From Phycisphaeraceae bacterium (GTDB taxonomy: Bacteria > Planctomycetota > Phycisphaerae > Phycisphaerales > UBA1924), in NCBI GenBank assembly GCA_019636655.1, contig JAHBXB010000002.1:508537-572536 (forward strand): 64,000 nucleotides of DNA, given 5' to 3'. The notes under the pieces were generated by a model that saw nothing but the letters and a program-made list of their open reading frames with translations, had not been told where the DNA came from and searched no databases. Position 1 is the first letter of the stretch, and every line of letters starts with the position of its first letter. The translations under genes were made by a program, and so were the position numbers. Shown here piece by piece: positions 24,904 to 32,722 of this stretch.

Positions 24904-26115
24904 ATGCCCATCGACGTGGCAACATGGCAGCGCCTGATGGGCGATGGGGCCCGCCGCCTCCGCGACCTCGCGGAAGCACACCCCCACGCCGACCCGGCCG
25001 GGGTCGCCCGCCTCCGGCGCGAGTTTGACGCCGACCTGGTCCGCTGCGCCCTGGAACTCGCCGAGGCCCGGCGACGGGCGGCATCCAAGTTCGGCGACCG
25101 CGCCCGCAAACTCGTTGCCGATCGCCCCGGCGTCGAGATGGCCAGTTCACGCTTGGCCGCCGGCCACAAAGCCGCCCGCTTCGCCGCCCTCTCGCCGCGG
25201 GCCTCACTCGCGGACCTGTGCTGCGGCATCGGCGGTGATGCGATGAGCCTGGCCGATGCGGGGCTCGACGTATTGGGCGTCGACATCGATCCGGCGCGGG
25301 CGTGGATGGCGGGGGTCAATGCGCCCTGCCGCTCCGTCGCGGCCGATGTGACCTCCGCCGCGTGGACCACCGACTTCTTCCACATCGACCCCGCCCGCCG
25401 CACGGCCGATGGCTCGCGCCGACTCTGGCGCCTCGAGGATCTCCAGCCCAGCCTCGACGCCATCATCCGACTCACCGAATCGCACCGCGCCGGGGCCGTC
25501 AAGCTCGGACCCGGCGTCGACGCCTCGGCGCTCCCGCCCGGAGAGGTCGAGTTCATCAGCGAGCACGGGCGCCTGACCCAGGCGGTCTTGTGGACCGGCG
25601 ATCTCGCCATCGAGCACCGCCGCGCCACGCTCCTGCCGGACGGCGCCACGCTCACCGGCGCTCCGGGCATTCCGCCCGATGTGTCACTCGATCATGCGGT
25701 GCGATACGTTCACTCGATCGATCCGGCCCCGGAGCGGGCCGACCTGCTGCACCGGCTGTGCGAGCAGGTCGGCGCCCCGGTGCTCCACCCCAAGGTCGGC
25801 CTGATCGCGGCGGACTCCGCCATCAGCAGCCCGTGGCTCACGCCGTTCGAAGTGCTCGCCCGCATGCCCTGGATCGAGAGGCGCCTCACCGCGTGGTTCC
25901 GCGAACACGACGCCGGAATCGTCGAGGTGAAGACCCGCGCGGGCGTGGTCAATCCCGACGTGCTCCAGCCACGGCTCAGCGGCAGCGGCGCCGCGCCGTT
26001 CACGCTCTTTGTCCTGCGCATCGGGCGCCGCATCGAGGCGATCGTCACGCGCCGAGTGGACGCGGGTCCCGATGCCCAGCCCAATCACGTGGCCCGTCTA
26101 CCATCCTCGCCATGA
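24904..26115 (+). CDS. Class I SAM-dependent methyltransferase with THUMP-like C-terminal domain
   Basis: 403 residues. After a 95-residue helical N-terminus rich in Arg/Ala come the SAM motifs: SLADLCCGIGGDAMSLADAG (motif I), LDVLGVDIDPARAWMA (motif II), and FHIDPARRTADGSRRLWRLE, where D-P-A-R-R is a hallmark of this family. The C-terminal part (GAPVLHPKVGLIAADSAISS, WFREHDAGIVEVKTRAGVVN, LFVLRIGRRIEAIVTRR) matches the THUMP-like domain found with such enzymes. An RNA substrate is likely by analogy, not shown. Two in-frame ATGs are available; 24904 is preferred because TACGCT precedes it by seven bases. Its TGA overlaps the cupin ATG. Confidence 0.82.
   Translation: MPIDVATWQRLMGDGARRLRDLAEAHPHADPAGVARLRREFDADLVRCALELAEARRRAASKFGDRARKLVADRPGVEMASSRLAAGHKAARFAALSPRASLADLCCGIGGDAMSLADAGLDVLGVDIDPARAWMAGVNAPCRSVAADVTSAAWTTDFFHIDPARRTADGSRRLWRLEDLQPSLDAIIRLTESHRAGAVKLGPGVDASALPPGEVEFISEHGRLTQAVLWTGDLAIEHRRATLLPDGATLTGAPGIPPDVSLDHAVRYVHSIDPAPERADLLHRLCEQVGAPVLHPKVGLIAADSAISSPWLTPFEVLARMPWIERRLTAWFREHDAGIVEVKTRAGVVNPDVLQPRLSGSGAAPFTLFVLRIGRRIEAIVTRRVDAGPDAQPNHVARLPSSP
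26099..26104 (+). promoter_or_regulatory. Leaderless -10 element for the cupin gene
   Basis: TACCAT inside the end of the methyltransferase gene stops seven bases before the cupin ATG at 26112. The cupin may therefore be made from its own leaderless transcript as well as by read-through. Confidence 0.35.
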
Positions 26116-26585
26116 CGCAGACCCCCACCGCCTACTGGGTGCTCGGCAACCTCGTCCGCATGCTGCGAACCGGGGAGCAGAGCGACGGCCGCTTCGCGAT
26201 GTTTGAGATCTGGACCCCGCCAGACCCGGCCCTCGCACCCCCGCCGCACACCCACGCCAGGGGCGAGGAGTCGTTCTTCGTCGTCAGCGGCGAGATCGAG
26301 GTGCTCGCGGGCACATCGTGGTCCACGCTGGAGGCCGGAGGGTTCGCCAGCATCCGGCCCGGCACCGTGCACACGTTCCGGAACTGCGGCGACGGGCCCT
26401 CGCGGGTGATCGTCACCTTCAGCCCCGCGGGGCTGGAGCAGTTCTTCACCGACCCGGACGTCGGCATCCCGGTCTACGGGCTGATCGAGCACGAGTTCGC
26501 GCGACCGCCGAGCCTCGGGCACGACGCGATCAGCCGCGCGGTCGCCGCGATCCAGCGGTTCGACATGGCGCTCGCGGCGTCCTGA
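26112..26585 (+). CDS. Cupin-domain protein
   Basis: 157 residues, ATGA overlap with the preceding gene. A single cupin fold: LAPPPHTHARGEESFFVVSG holds the first metal motif (H-x-H with Glu), EIEVLAGTSWSTLEAGGFAS follows, and IRPGTVHTFRNCGDGPSRVI holds the second motif with its His. The C-terminus (EQFFTDPDVGIPVYGLIEHE) is helical, as in quercetinase-like or small stand-alone cupins. All three metal-binding His are present, so metal binding is likely, but the substrate is not predictable. Convergent with accC, whose stop is 15 bases away. Confidence 0.8.
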   Translation: MTQTPTAYWVLGNLVRMLRTGEQSDGRFAMFEIWTPPDPALAPPPHTHARGEESFFVVSGEIEVLAGTSWSTLEAGGFASIRPGTVHTFRNCGDGPSRVIVTFSPAGLEQFFTDPDVGIPVYGLIEHEFARPPSLGHDAISRAVAAIQRFDMALAAS

Positions 26586-26599
26586 CGCCGGGCGATCCG

Positions 26600-27940
26600 C
26601 TACTTGAGCAGCCGCTCGAGGAAGTGGATGTCCACGCCGCCCTCCTGGAACGCCGAGTTCTCCATCAGGCGCAGCTGCAGCGGGATCGTCGTCTTGATCG
26701 GCTCGATGCGGAACTCCCGCAGCGCCCGCGACATCCGCTGGAGGCACTGCCGACGGTCGTCCGCGGTCACGATCAGCTTGCCGATCATCGAGTCGTACGT
26801 CGGCGGCACGGTGTAGCCCGTGACCGCGTGCGTGTCCATCCGCACGCCCGGGCCGCCGGGCGGTTCGAACCGCGTCAGCAGACCGGGACTGGGGCGGAAC
26901 CCCTTCTCCGGGTCCTCGGCGTTGATCCGGCACTCCATCGCGTGCCCGCGGAGGTGCACGTCCTTCTGGCGGAAACTGATGGGCTGGCCCGCGGCGATCT
27001 TGATCATCTCCTTGACGATGTCGATGCCGGTCACCTGCTCGGTCACCGGGTGCTCCACCTGCACCCGGGTGTTGACCTCGAGCATGTAGAAGTTCTGCTT
27101 CTCGTCCATCAGGAACTCGACGGTGGCCGCGCCCGCGTAGTCGGCGTCGCGGATCAGCCTCGCGGCGGCGGCGCACACGGCCTCACGCTTCTTGGGCTCC
27201 AGACCCGGGGCCGGCGCCTCCTCGATGAGCTTCTGGTGCCGCCGCTGGATCGAGCAGTCGCGCTCGTACAGGTGCACGGCGTTGCCGTGCTTGTCGCCCA
27301 ACACCTGCACCTCGATGTGGCGTGCGCTCTCGAGGAACTTCTCGATGAACACGGCGCCGTTGCCGAAGGCGTTCTGCGCCTCCTGGCTGGCGTTCTTCAG
27401 GCTCGCCCGCAGCGTCGCCTCGTTGTGGCAGACGCGCATCCCGCGCCCGCCGCCCCCCGCCGAGGCCTTGATGATCACCGGGTAGCCGATCTTCGCGGCG
27501 ACCGTGACCGCCTCCTCCTCGGTGTCGATCGCCCCGTCGCTCCCGGGGAAGATCGGGACCTTCGCCTCCTTCGCCGCCCGCTTGCACGACACCTTGTCGC
27601 CCAGCTTGCCCATCGCCTCGGGGCTGGGACCGATGAACTCGATCTTGCAGTCGCGGCAGACCTGGGCAAACTCCGCCCGCTCGCTCAGGAACCCGTACCC
27701 CGGGTGGATCGCGTCGACGTTGGCCACCTCCGCCGCGGAGATGATCCGCGAGACGTTGAGGTAGCTCTCCTTGGACGGGGCCGGGCCGATGCAGATCGCC
27801 TCGTCGGCCATCCGCAGGTACGGCGCGCCCGCGTCGGCCTTGGAGTACACGCACACCGTCTCAATGCCCAGCTCGCGGCAGGCGCGGATGATCCGGAGCG
27901 CGATCTCGCCACGATTTGCGATCAGGATTCGTGAGAACAT
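26600..27940 (-). CDS. accC: Acetyl-CoA carboxylase, biotin carboxylase subunit
   Basis: 446 residues. It carboxylates the biotin of AccB with ATP and bicarbonate, the first half-reaction of malonyl-CoA synthesis. MFSRILIANRGEIALRIIRA is the canonical start; HPGYGFLSERAEFAQVC, IIKASAGGGGRGMRVCHNEA (ATP-grasp glycine loop), HIEVQVLGDKHGNAVHLYER, DCSIQRRHQKLIEEAPAPGL, FYMLEVNTRVQVEHPVTEQV and AMECRINAEDPEKGFRPSPG are all present. Length matches E. coli AccC (449). It lies 95 bases downstream of accB in the same direction; accA and accD are not in the window. The long gap and weak ribosome-site signal leave room for an internal promoter I could not find. Confidence 0.97.
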   Translation of the reverse strand: MFSRILIANRGEIALRIIRACRELGIETVCVYSKADAGAPYLRMADEAICIGPAPSKESYLNVSRIISAAEVANVDAIHPGYGFLSERAEFAQVCRDCKIEFIGPSPEAMGKLGDKVSCKRAAKEAKVPIFPGSDGAIDTEEEAVTVAAKIGYPVIIKASAGGGGRGMRVCHNEATLRASLKNASQEAQNAFGNGAVFIEKFLESARHIEVQVLGDKHGNAVHLYERDCSIQRRHQKLIEEAPAPGLEPKKREAVCAAAARLIRDADYAGAATVEFLMDEKQNFYMLEVNTRVQVEHPVTEQVTGIDIVKEMIKIAAGQPISFRQKDVHLRGHAMECRINAEDPEKGFRPSPGLLTRFEPPGGPGVRMDTHAVTGYTVPPTYDSMIGKLIVTADDRRQCLQRMSRALREFRIEPIKTTIPLQLRLMENSAFQEGGVDIHFLERLLK

Positions 27941-28035
27941 GGGCGGTTCGGCGGACGGGCAATGGCTCGGGGCCGTGGCCAGGAGGAAAGGGAAAGCGGC
28001 CGGCGAACGCCGGCAACGCGCCGCAGCGGGAGCGA

Positions 28036-28527
28036 CTAGCTCGGCCGCACCAGGAAGAGCTTCTGCCCGAACTCGACGGGCTTGCCGCTCTCCACGAGCA
28101 CACGCTCGATCACGCCCGAGGTCTCGGCCTTGATCTCGTTGAACACCTTCATCGCCTCGATGAGGCACACCGTCGTGTCCGGCCCCACGCTCGATCCGAC
28201 GCTCACGAACGCCGGCGAGTCCGGGTTCGCGGCGGTGTAGAAGGTCCCCACCATCGGAGACTCGACAGCCACGAGGCCGGCAGTGTCGGCCGGCTCGGCT
28301 CGCTCGGGGGCCGCCGCGCCGTTCTCCGATCCCTCCGCCGCGCCCGCGGCCGACGCGGGCGCGTAGCCCGGGGCCGCCATCGCCACCGCGCCGTGGTGCA
28401 CCACCGGCGCCCCCGCGCCACCGCGCTTGATGGTGACGGTTTCCTGCTGGTCCTTGAGGTCGAGCTCGGCCAGATCGTTCTCGACCATCAACCGGACCAG
28501 TTCCTTGAGTTTTCGGATATCGATCAT
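28036..28527 (-). CDS. accB: Acetyl-CoA carboxylase, biotin carboxyl carrier protein
   Basis: 163 residues from the ATG at 28527. The N-terminal helix MIDIRKLKELVRLMVENDLA, a 60-residue Ala/Pro/Glu linker, and the biotinyl domain VESPMVGTFYTAANPDSPAF ... CLIEAMKVFNEIKAETSG, in which the Lys of E-A-M-K receives biotin. The 'thumb' residues between these motifs are present as in E. coli BCCP. Length and layout are normal. The start lies 13 bases after the stop of the M24 peptidase gene, so M24-accB-accC is probably one operon. No clear Shine-Dalgarno precedes it. The same frame is open upstream to 28593 but that part is inside the peptidase gene. Confidence 0.96.
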   Translation of the reverse strand: MIDIRKLKELVRLMVENDLAELDLKDQQETVTIKRGGAGAPVVHHGAVAMAAPGYAPASAAGAAEGSENGAAAPERAEPADTAGLVAVESPMVGTFYTAANPDSPAFVSVGSSVGPDTTVCLIEAMKVFNEIKAETSGVIERVLVESGKPVEFGQKLFLVRPS

Positions 28528-28540
28528 TCGTTGGCGTCCG

Positions 28541-29713
28541 TCACAGGGTGGCCCAGGCGAGGTCCTTGGGCAGCGTGCACAGGTTCCGCGCACCCTGGGG
28601 GGTGATCACGTAGTCGTCCTCGATCCGCACCCCACCGATCCCCGGCAGATAGATCCCCGGCTCCACCGTCACCACCATCCCCGGCTGAAGGACCGTCGAT
28701 GACGTCATGTGCGACAGCCGCGGTTCCTCGTGCCCATCGAGCCCGAGCCCGTGCCCGAGCCCGTGCCCGAACTGCTCGCCGTACCCGTGGGCCGCGATGT
28801 GCTCGCGGGCCACCGCGTCCACCGCCGCGGTGGTCTTGCCCGGGGCCAGCGCCGCGGCCGACATCTGCTGGGCCTCCAGCACGATCTCGTAGATCTCGCG
28901 GATCTTCGGCGGCCACTTGCCCAGGGCGAACACCCGGGTCATGTCCGAGTGGTACCCCTGGTACACCGCGCCCCAGTCGATCAGCAGGCTCCGCCCCCGC
29001 AGCGTCCGCGCCTTCCCCGGCCGGTAGTGCGGCAGCGACCCGTTGGCGCCCGCCGCGACGATCGACTGGAACCCCGGCTCGCTGGAGCCGCGGCTCTTCA
29101 TCTGCGCCTCGAGCGCCGCGGCAATCTCCAGTTCCGTCTGCCCGGGCTCGATCGTCGGAAGCACCGCCTTGATCGCCGCCTCCTGGATCTTCGCCGCGTG
29201 GGAGATCAGCCGGATCTCCTCGTCGTCCTTGATCAGCCGCTGCCCCGCGACGATCCCCGCGGTATCCACGATCCGGTTCGCCCCCACCGCCTTCGCGAAT
29301 CCGGCGCGCTGCGCCACGGTCAGGTGCTCGCTCTGGATGCCGACCTTCGCGGCCCGGTCCGAGGCGAGCAGGTCCGCGATCGCTTCGCTCATGGCGCCCC
29401 GCCGGATCACCACGCTCGCCAGCCCCGCCTCCTCCACCGGCTCGAGCTCCTCCCGGTAGCGGAAGTCGCTCACCACCACCGGCTTGGCCGGGCCGACCAG
29501 CAGGTAGCTGTCGCCGCCGAGAAACCCGGTGAGGTAGCCGACGTCGCGCGGGCTTGTCACCAGCAGCCGGTCCACGCCCGCCTTCGCCACCAGCGCCTTG
29601 AGGCGCGACAACCGGCCGGCGTGCACGGACTTGGTCGATTTCATCGACGACGATCGTCTCACGCGCACTCGCACTCGCTTGCCGGACACAACCACTGCAG
29701 AAGAAGCGGCCAT
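28541..29713 (-). CDS. M24-family Xaa-Pro aminopeptidase-like protein
   Basis: 390 residues. An N-terminal creatinase-like domain (VDRLLVTSPRDVGYLTGFLG, KPVVVSDFRYREELEPVEEA) is followed by the pita-bread metallopeptidase: GRSLLIDWGAVYQGYHSDMT (two Asp ligands), FGHGLGHGLGLDGHEEPRLS (His ligand), PGMVVTVEPGIYLPGIGG and VRIEDDYVITPQ (two Glu ligands). All five metal residues are present, so it should remove N-terminal residues preceding proline. The first 22 residues are unusually basic (GKRVRVRVRRSSS); a Met at residue 24 (29644) is an alternative start. TATGAT lies nine bases before the ATG at 29713. First gene of the accB-accC operon and divergent from the permease. Confidence 0.9.
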   Translation of the reverse strand: MAASSAVVVSGKRVRVRVRRSSSMKSTKSVHAGRLSRLKALVAKAGVDRLLVTSPRDVGYLTGFLGGDSYLLVGPAKPVVVSDFRYREELEPVEEAGLASVVIRRGAMSEAIADLLASDRAAKVGIQSEHLTVAQRAGFAKAVGANRIVDTAGIVAGQRLIKDDEEIRLISHAAKIQEAAIKAVLPTIEPGQTELEIAAALEAQMKSRGSSEPGFQSIVAAGANGSLPHYRPGKARTLRGRSLLIDWGAVYQGYHSDMTRVFALGKWPPKIREIYEIVLEAQQMSAAALAPGKTTAAVDAVAREHIAAHGYGEQFGHGLGHGLGLDGHEEPRLSHMTSSTVLQPGMVVTVEPGIYLPGIGGVRIEDDYVITPQGARNLCTLPKDLAWATL

Positions 29714-29836
29714 AGGGTGCTCATCATACCGGGATTCCGACCGCTCCGCGATCTCCTCCCCGCACCGGGGGATTCCCCCCGCGGCCCCGCCGGTGGTTTA
29801 GACTCGTGCACCGCGTGCCCACCCGCGGCCGCATCC

Positions 29837-31540
29837 ATGCCTACCGCACTCGCGCCGCCGCGTCAGACCTCCGCTACCTCGCTGGCGCTCTGCGCCATTC
29901 CCGCCTCCCTCATCGGCGTGGCGATCGGGTATCCCGCCGTGGCCGCCATCGCCGCCGTCGCGTGGCCCTCATCGCGTGGCGGCGAGCCCGCACCCACCGC
30001 CTCCTCGCCGGCCCCCCTCTCGCTTGTGGCCGCGACCATCCTCTGGCCGCTCGTGATCGCCGTCCTCTCGACCCTGATCGCCCTGCCCGCGGCGTGGCTG
30101 CTCCGTGCCGGCTCCCGCCGGCGATCGCTGGCCGCGTTCGTTGCCGTCCCTCTGTTGCTCCCCAACTACCTCGCGTACGCCGGCTGGGGCCTCCTCCGCG
30201 CACCGATGACCTTCCTCGGCGACCTCCTCGCCACGCAGAGCCAGACGGTTCAGGTGGCGGTGAACAAGGCGATCGCGATCCTGGGGCTCTCGCTCTGGGC
30301 ATGGCCGGTCGCCGCCCTGGTGCTCGCCGTCGGCGCCCGTCGCATCCCGCAGTCGCTGCTCGACTCGCTCTCGCTCGATGCCGCCGGCGCTCCGGCGCCG
30401 GTGCCGATGCTGCGGCGCTGGCTGGTGCTGCTCACGCTGCTTCGCCCTGCGCTGGCCTGGTCCGTGGCGCTGGTGACCCTGATCATGCTCGGCTCGCCGG
30501 TGCCGCTGCACCTGGCGCAGATCGAGACCTACTCCGTCGAGATCTGGCGGCGGCTCAGCCTGACGACGGATCTAGCGCCGGTCTGGGCCGCCTCCTGGCC
30601 CCTGGTTCTGGTCTCGCTTGCCGGTGTCGCTGCCCTCGTCTCTCGCCTCTCCCGCCCGACCGATCCAGGGGCCGACACGGAGATCACGGCGCCGCCCGCG
30701 CCCCCGCGCCGCTCGCTGCCGCTGCTCATCCTCGCCGCGGCAATCTGGGCACTCTCGATCATCGTCCCCTTCGTGCTGTTCCTGCTGGCCCTGCGCGACC
30801 CACCCCATTCCCCCACCCTCGCCTCGATGCTCCGCCTCAGCACCTCGTTCTGGCAGACCAGCGGCGACGCCGTCGTCTCCAGCCTCGGCGTCGGCGCGTG
30901 CACCGGGCTGCTTGCCCTGCTCCTGACCCTCTCCTCATGGGCGGCGCTCTCCCTCTCGCCCTCGCGGCTGATCCGCAGCGTCATGCTGGTGATGATCGCG
31001 TGCTCCCTCCTCGTGGCCCTGCTTCCGGGCGTCCTCGTCGGATCCGCCATCGCGGCCGCCTGGAACTCCCCCGCCACGCGCTTCGTCTCCGACACGCCGA
31101 TCATCCTCGTCCTCGCCCACACCGCCCGCTTCGGGTTCATCCCCATGACCCTCGGTTGGTGGCTCGCCGCCCTGGAATCCCGCGCCGAACGCGATCTCCG
31201 CCGACCCGAGGGGGACTCCCTCCGAGCCTTCGTTCTCGCGCGTCTGCTTAATCCCGCGGCCGGCGGTCTCGCCGCGCTGGGCGGGGCCGTTGCCGTCGGC
31301 ATCCTGAGCATCCACGAGATCGAGTCCACCATCATGGTCCTCCCCCCCGGCAACGCCAGCCTGTCGCAGCAGGTTCTGGAGTACCTTCATTACGCCCGGG
31401 ACGAACGCCTCGCCGCGTGCGCCGTCAACCTGCTCGCGGTCGCCGTGGCGGCGGCCTACCTCAGCGCCCGCCTGATCGCCTCGACCGAGCCCACACCGGC
31501 CTCGGGTTTCTCCGGGACTGCAACGCCCCCGCACCCCTAG
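29837..31540 (+). CDS. Fused ABC-type permease (ThiP/FbpB-like, two binding-protein-dependent transport domains)
   Basis: 567 residues with about 12 membrane segments in two halves. Half one: LIALPAAWLLRAGSRRRSLA then AFVAVPLLLPNYLAYAGWGL, and SLDAAGAPAPVPMLRRWLVL as the EAA-like loop contacting an ATPase. Half two: LSTSFWQTSGDAVVSSLGVG, then IIVLVLAHTARFGFIPM-type segments with FGFIPMTLGWWLAALESRAE and LAALGGAVAVGILSIHEIES. This matches ferric-iron or thiamine importer permeases that fuse both halves. No ATPase or solute-binding gene is adjacent; the next gene is an NHL lipoprotein 16 bases on. The substrate is therefore unknown. The ATG at 29837 starts the protein-like sequence although the frame is open far upstream over the antisense peptidase gene. 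Confidence 0.78.
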   Translation: MPTALAPPRQTSATSLALCAIPASLIGVAIGYPAVAAIAAVAWPSSRGGEPAPTASSPAPLSLVAATILWPLVIAVLSTLIALPAAWLLRAGSRRRSLAAFVAVPLLLPNYLAYAGWGLLRAPMTFLGDLLATQSQTVQVAVNKAIAILGLSLWAWPVAALVLAVGARRIPQSLLDSLSLDAAGAPAPVPMLRRWLVLLTLLRPALAWSVALVTLIMLGSPVPLHLAQIETYSVEIWRRLSLTTDLAPVWAASWPLVLVSLAGVAALVSRLSRPTDPGADTEITAPPAPPRRSLPLLILAAAIWALSIIVPFVLFLLALRDPPHSPTLASMLRLSTSFWQTSGDAVVSSLGVGACTGLLALLLTLSSWAALSLSPSRLIRSVMLVMIACSLLVALLPGVLVGSAIAAAWNSPATRFVSDTPIILVLAHTARFGFIPMTLGWWLAALESRAERDLRRPEGDSLRAFVLARLLNPAAGGLAALGGAVAVGILSIHEIESTIMVLPPGNASLSQQVLEYLHYARDERLAACAVNLLAVAVAAAYLSARLIASTEPTPASGFSGTATPPHP

Positions 31541-31556
31541 GGGTATTCCATTGGTG

Positions 31557-32654
31557 ATGCTCCGGATGCCATCTCGCTTTCTCACCCGACCCGCCGGGGC
31601 TGTCGCCGCGCTCTTTCTGACCGGGCTGGTCGTTTCCTGCGGCCGGCACGACACGGGCGCCACCGGCACGGCGCCGATCTCAAATGCGAAATCGATCTGC
31701 GGCCTCGGCGAGCAGCCGGGCCGATTCGCCTACCCCCGCGCTATGGACTCTGACGGCGACTCGCTCTGGATCGTGGACAAGACCGCCCGCGTCCAAAAGA
31801 TCGACCCGAACAGCGGCGCCTGCCTCGCATCGTTCCGGATGCCGGACTCGGCCCTCGGCAAGCCGGTCGGCATCACCTGCGTCTCGCTCGCCGCGGGATC
31901 GCGCGAGGATTCCTACCTTTATATAGCGGACACCCACTACAGCCGCGTGATGGTCTACCGCCCGCCCCCGGGCCCCGACGCCCCCCCGGTCCTGGTGGCC
32001 TCAGTCGGTAGCTACGGCATGGAGCCGGGTCAGTTCATCTATCCGACCGATGTGGCCGTGCTCACCTCCCCCGACCGCACCCGCATCGAGCGGATCTACG
32101 TCACCGAGTACGGCGGCAACGACCGCGTGAGCGTCTTCGACAGCGAGTGGAAGTTCCTCTTCTCGTTCGGCTCCTACGGCGCCTCGACCTCGCCGGACTC
32201 GGTCCAGTTCGACCGTCCGCAGTCCATCGCCATCACCCGCGATGCCGCAGGCGCCCCGGCGGGCGTCATCATCACCGACGCCCGCAACAACCGCGTCGGC
32301 CGGTTCACCCTCGACGGCGCCCTCACCGCGTGGATCGGGCTGCCCGGCTCCGAGGGAGCCCATCCGGAGACGGACCAGCCCCCCGTCGCCGACGCCCTGA
32401 CTTTGTTCAAATACCCCTACGGCATCGCCCTCACCGCCGATCGCTCGGCCCTGATCGCCGAGTTCGGGGGCAACCGCGTCAGCGAACTCGATCTTGACAC
32501 CAACCACATCATCGCCACCTTCGGCCGTCCCGGCCGCGGCGAGGGCGAACTGGCAACGCCCTGGGCCGTGAGCCTTCAGGGCGGGCGGGTGCACGTCCTG
32601 GACTCGGGGAACAACCGCGTTGTGTCGTTCCCGCTGCCGCGGAGAAAGGTGTAG
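31557..32654 (+). CDS. NHL-repeat lipoprotein
   Basis: 365 residues from the ATG at 31557. A lipoprotein signal (AVAALFLTGLVVSC, lipobox Cys28) and then NHL-type beta-propeller blades: LGEQPGRFAYPRAMDSDGDS, LWIVDKTARVQKIDPNSGAC, YLYIADTHYSRVMVY, YGMEPGQFIYPTDVAVL, ERIYVTEYGGNDRVSVFDSE, GVIITDARNNRVGRFTLDGA, LIAEFGGNRVSELDLDTNHI and VHVLDSGNNRVVSFPLPRRK, about six blades. NHL propellers bind proteins, nucleic acid or sugars, and some are lyases; no catalytic residues can be assigned. TTG and GTG codons just upstream (31551, 31554) are other possible starts. Placed between the orphan permease and the VWA operon, 16 bases after the former, so it may serve the transporter. Confidence 0.82.
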   Translation: MLRMPSRFLTRPAGAVAALFLTGLVVSCGRHDTGATGTAPISNAKSICGLGEQPGRFAYPRAMDSDGDSLWIVDKTARVQKIDPNSGACLASFRMPDSALGKPVGITCVSLAAGSREDSYLYIADTHYSRVMVYRPPPGPDAPPVLVASVGSYGMEPGQFIYPTDVAVLTSPDRTRIERIYVTEYGGNDRVSVFDSEWKFLFSFGSYGASTSPDSVQFDRPQSIAITRDAAGAPAGVIITDARNNRVGRFTLDGALTAWIGLPGSEGAHPETDQPPVADALTLFKYPYGIALTADRSALIAEFGGNRVSELDLDTNHIIATFGRPGRGEGELATPWAVSLQGGRVHVLDSGNNRVVSFPLPRRKV

Positions 32655-32722
32655 TCTGTCCCACCCCCGTACACCCCCCGTCAACCCCTCTTCCCGGTCC
32701 GACGCCAGACTCCGCCAGCCAC

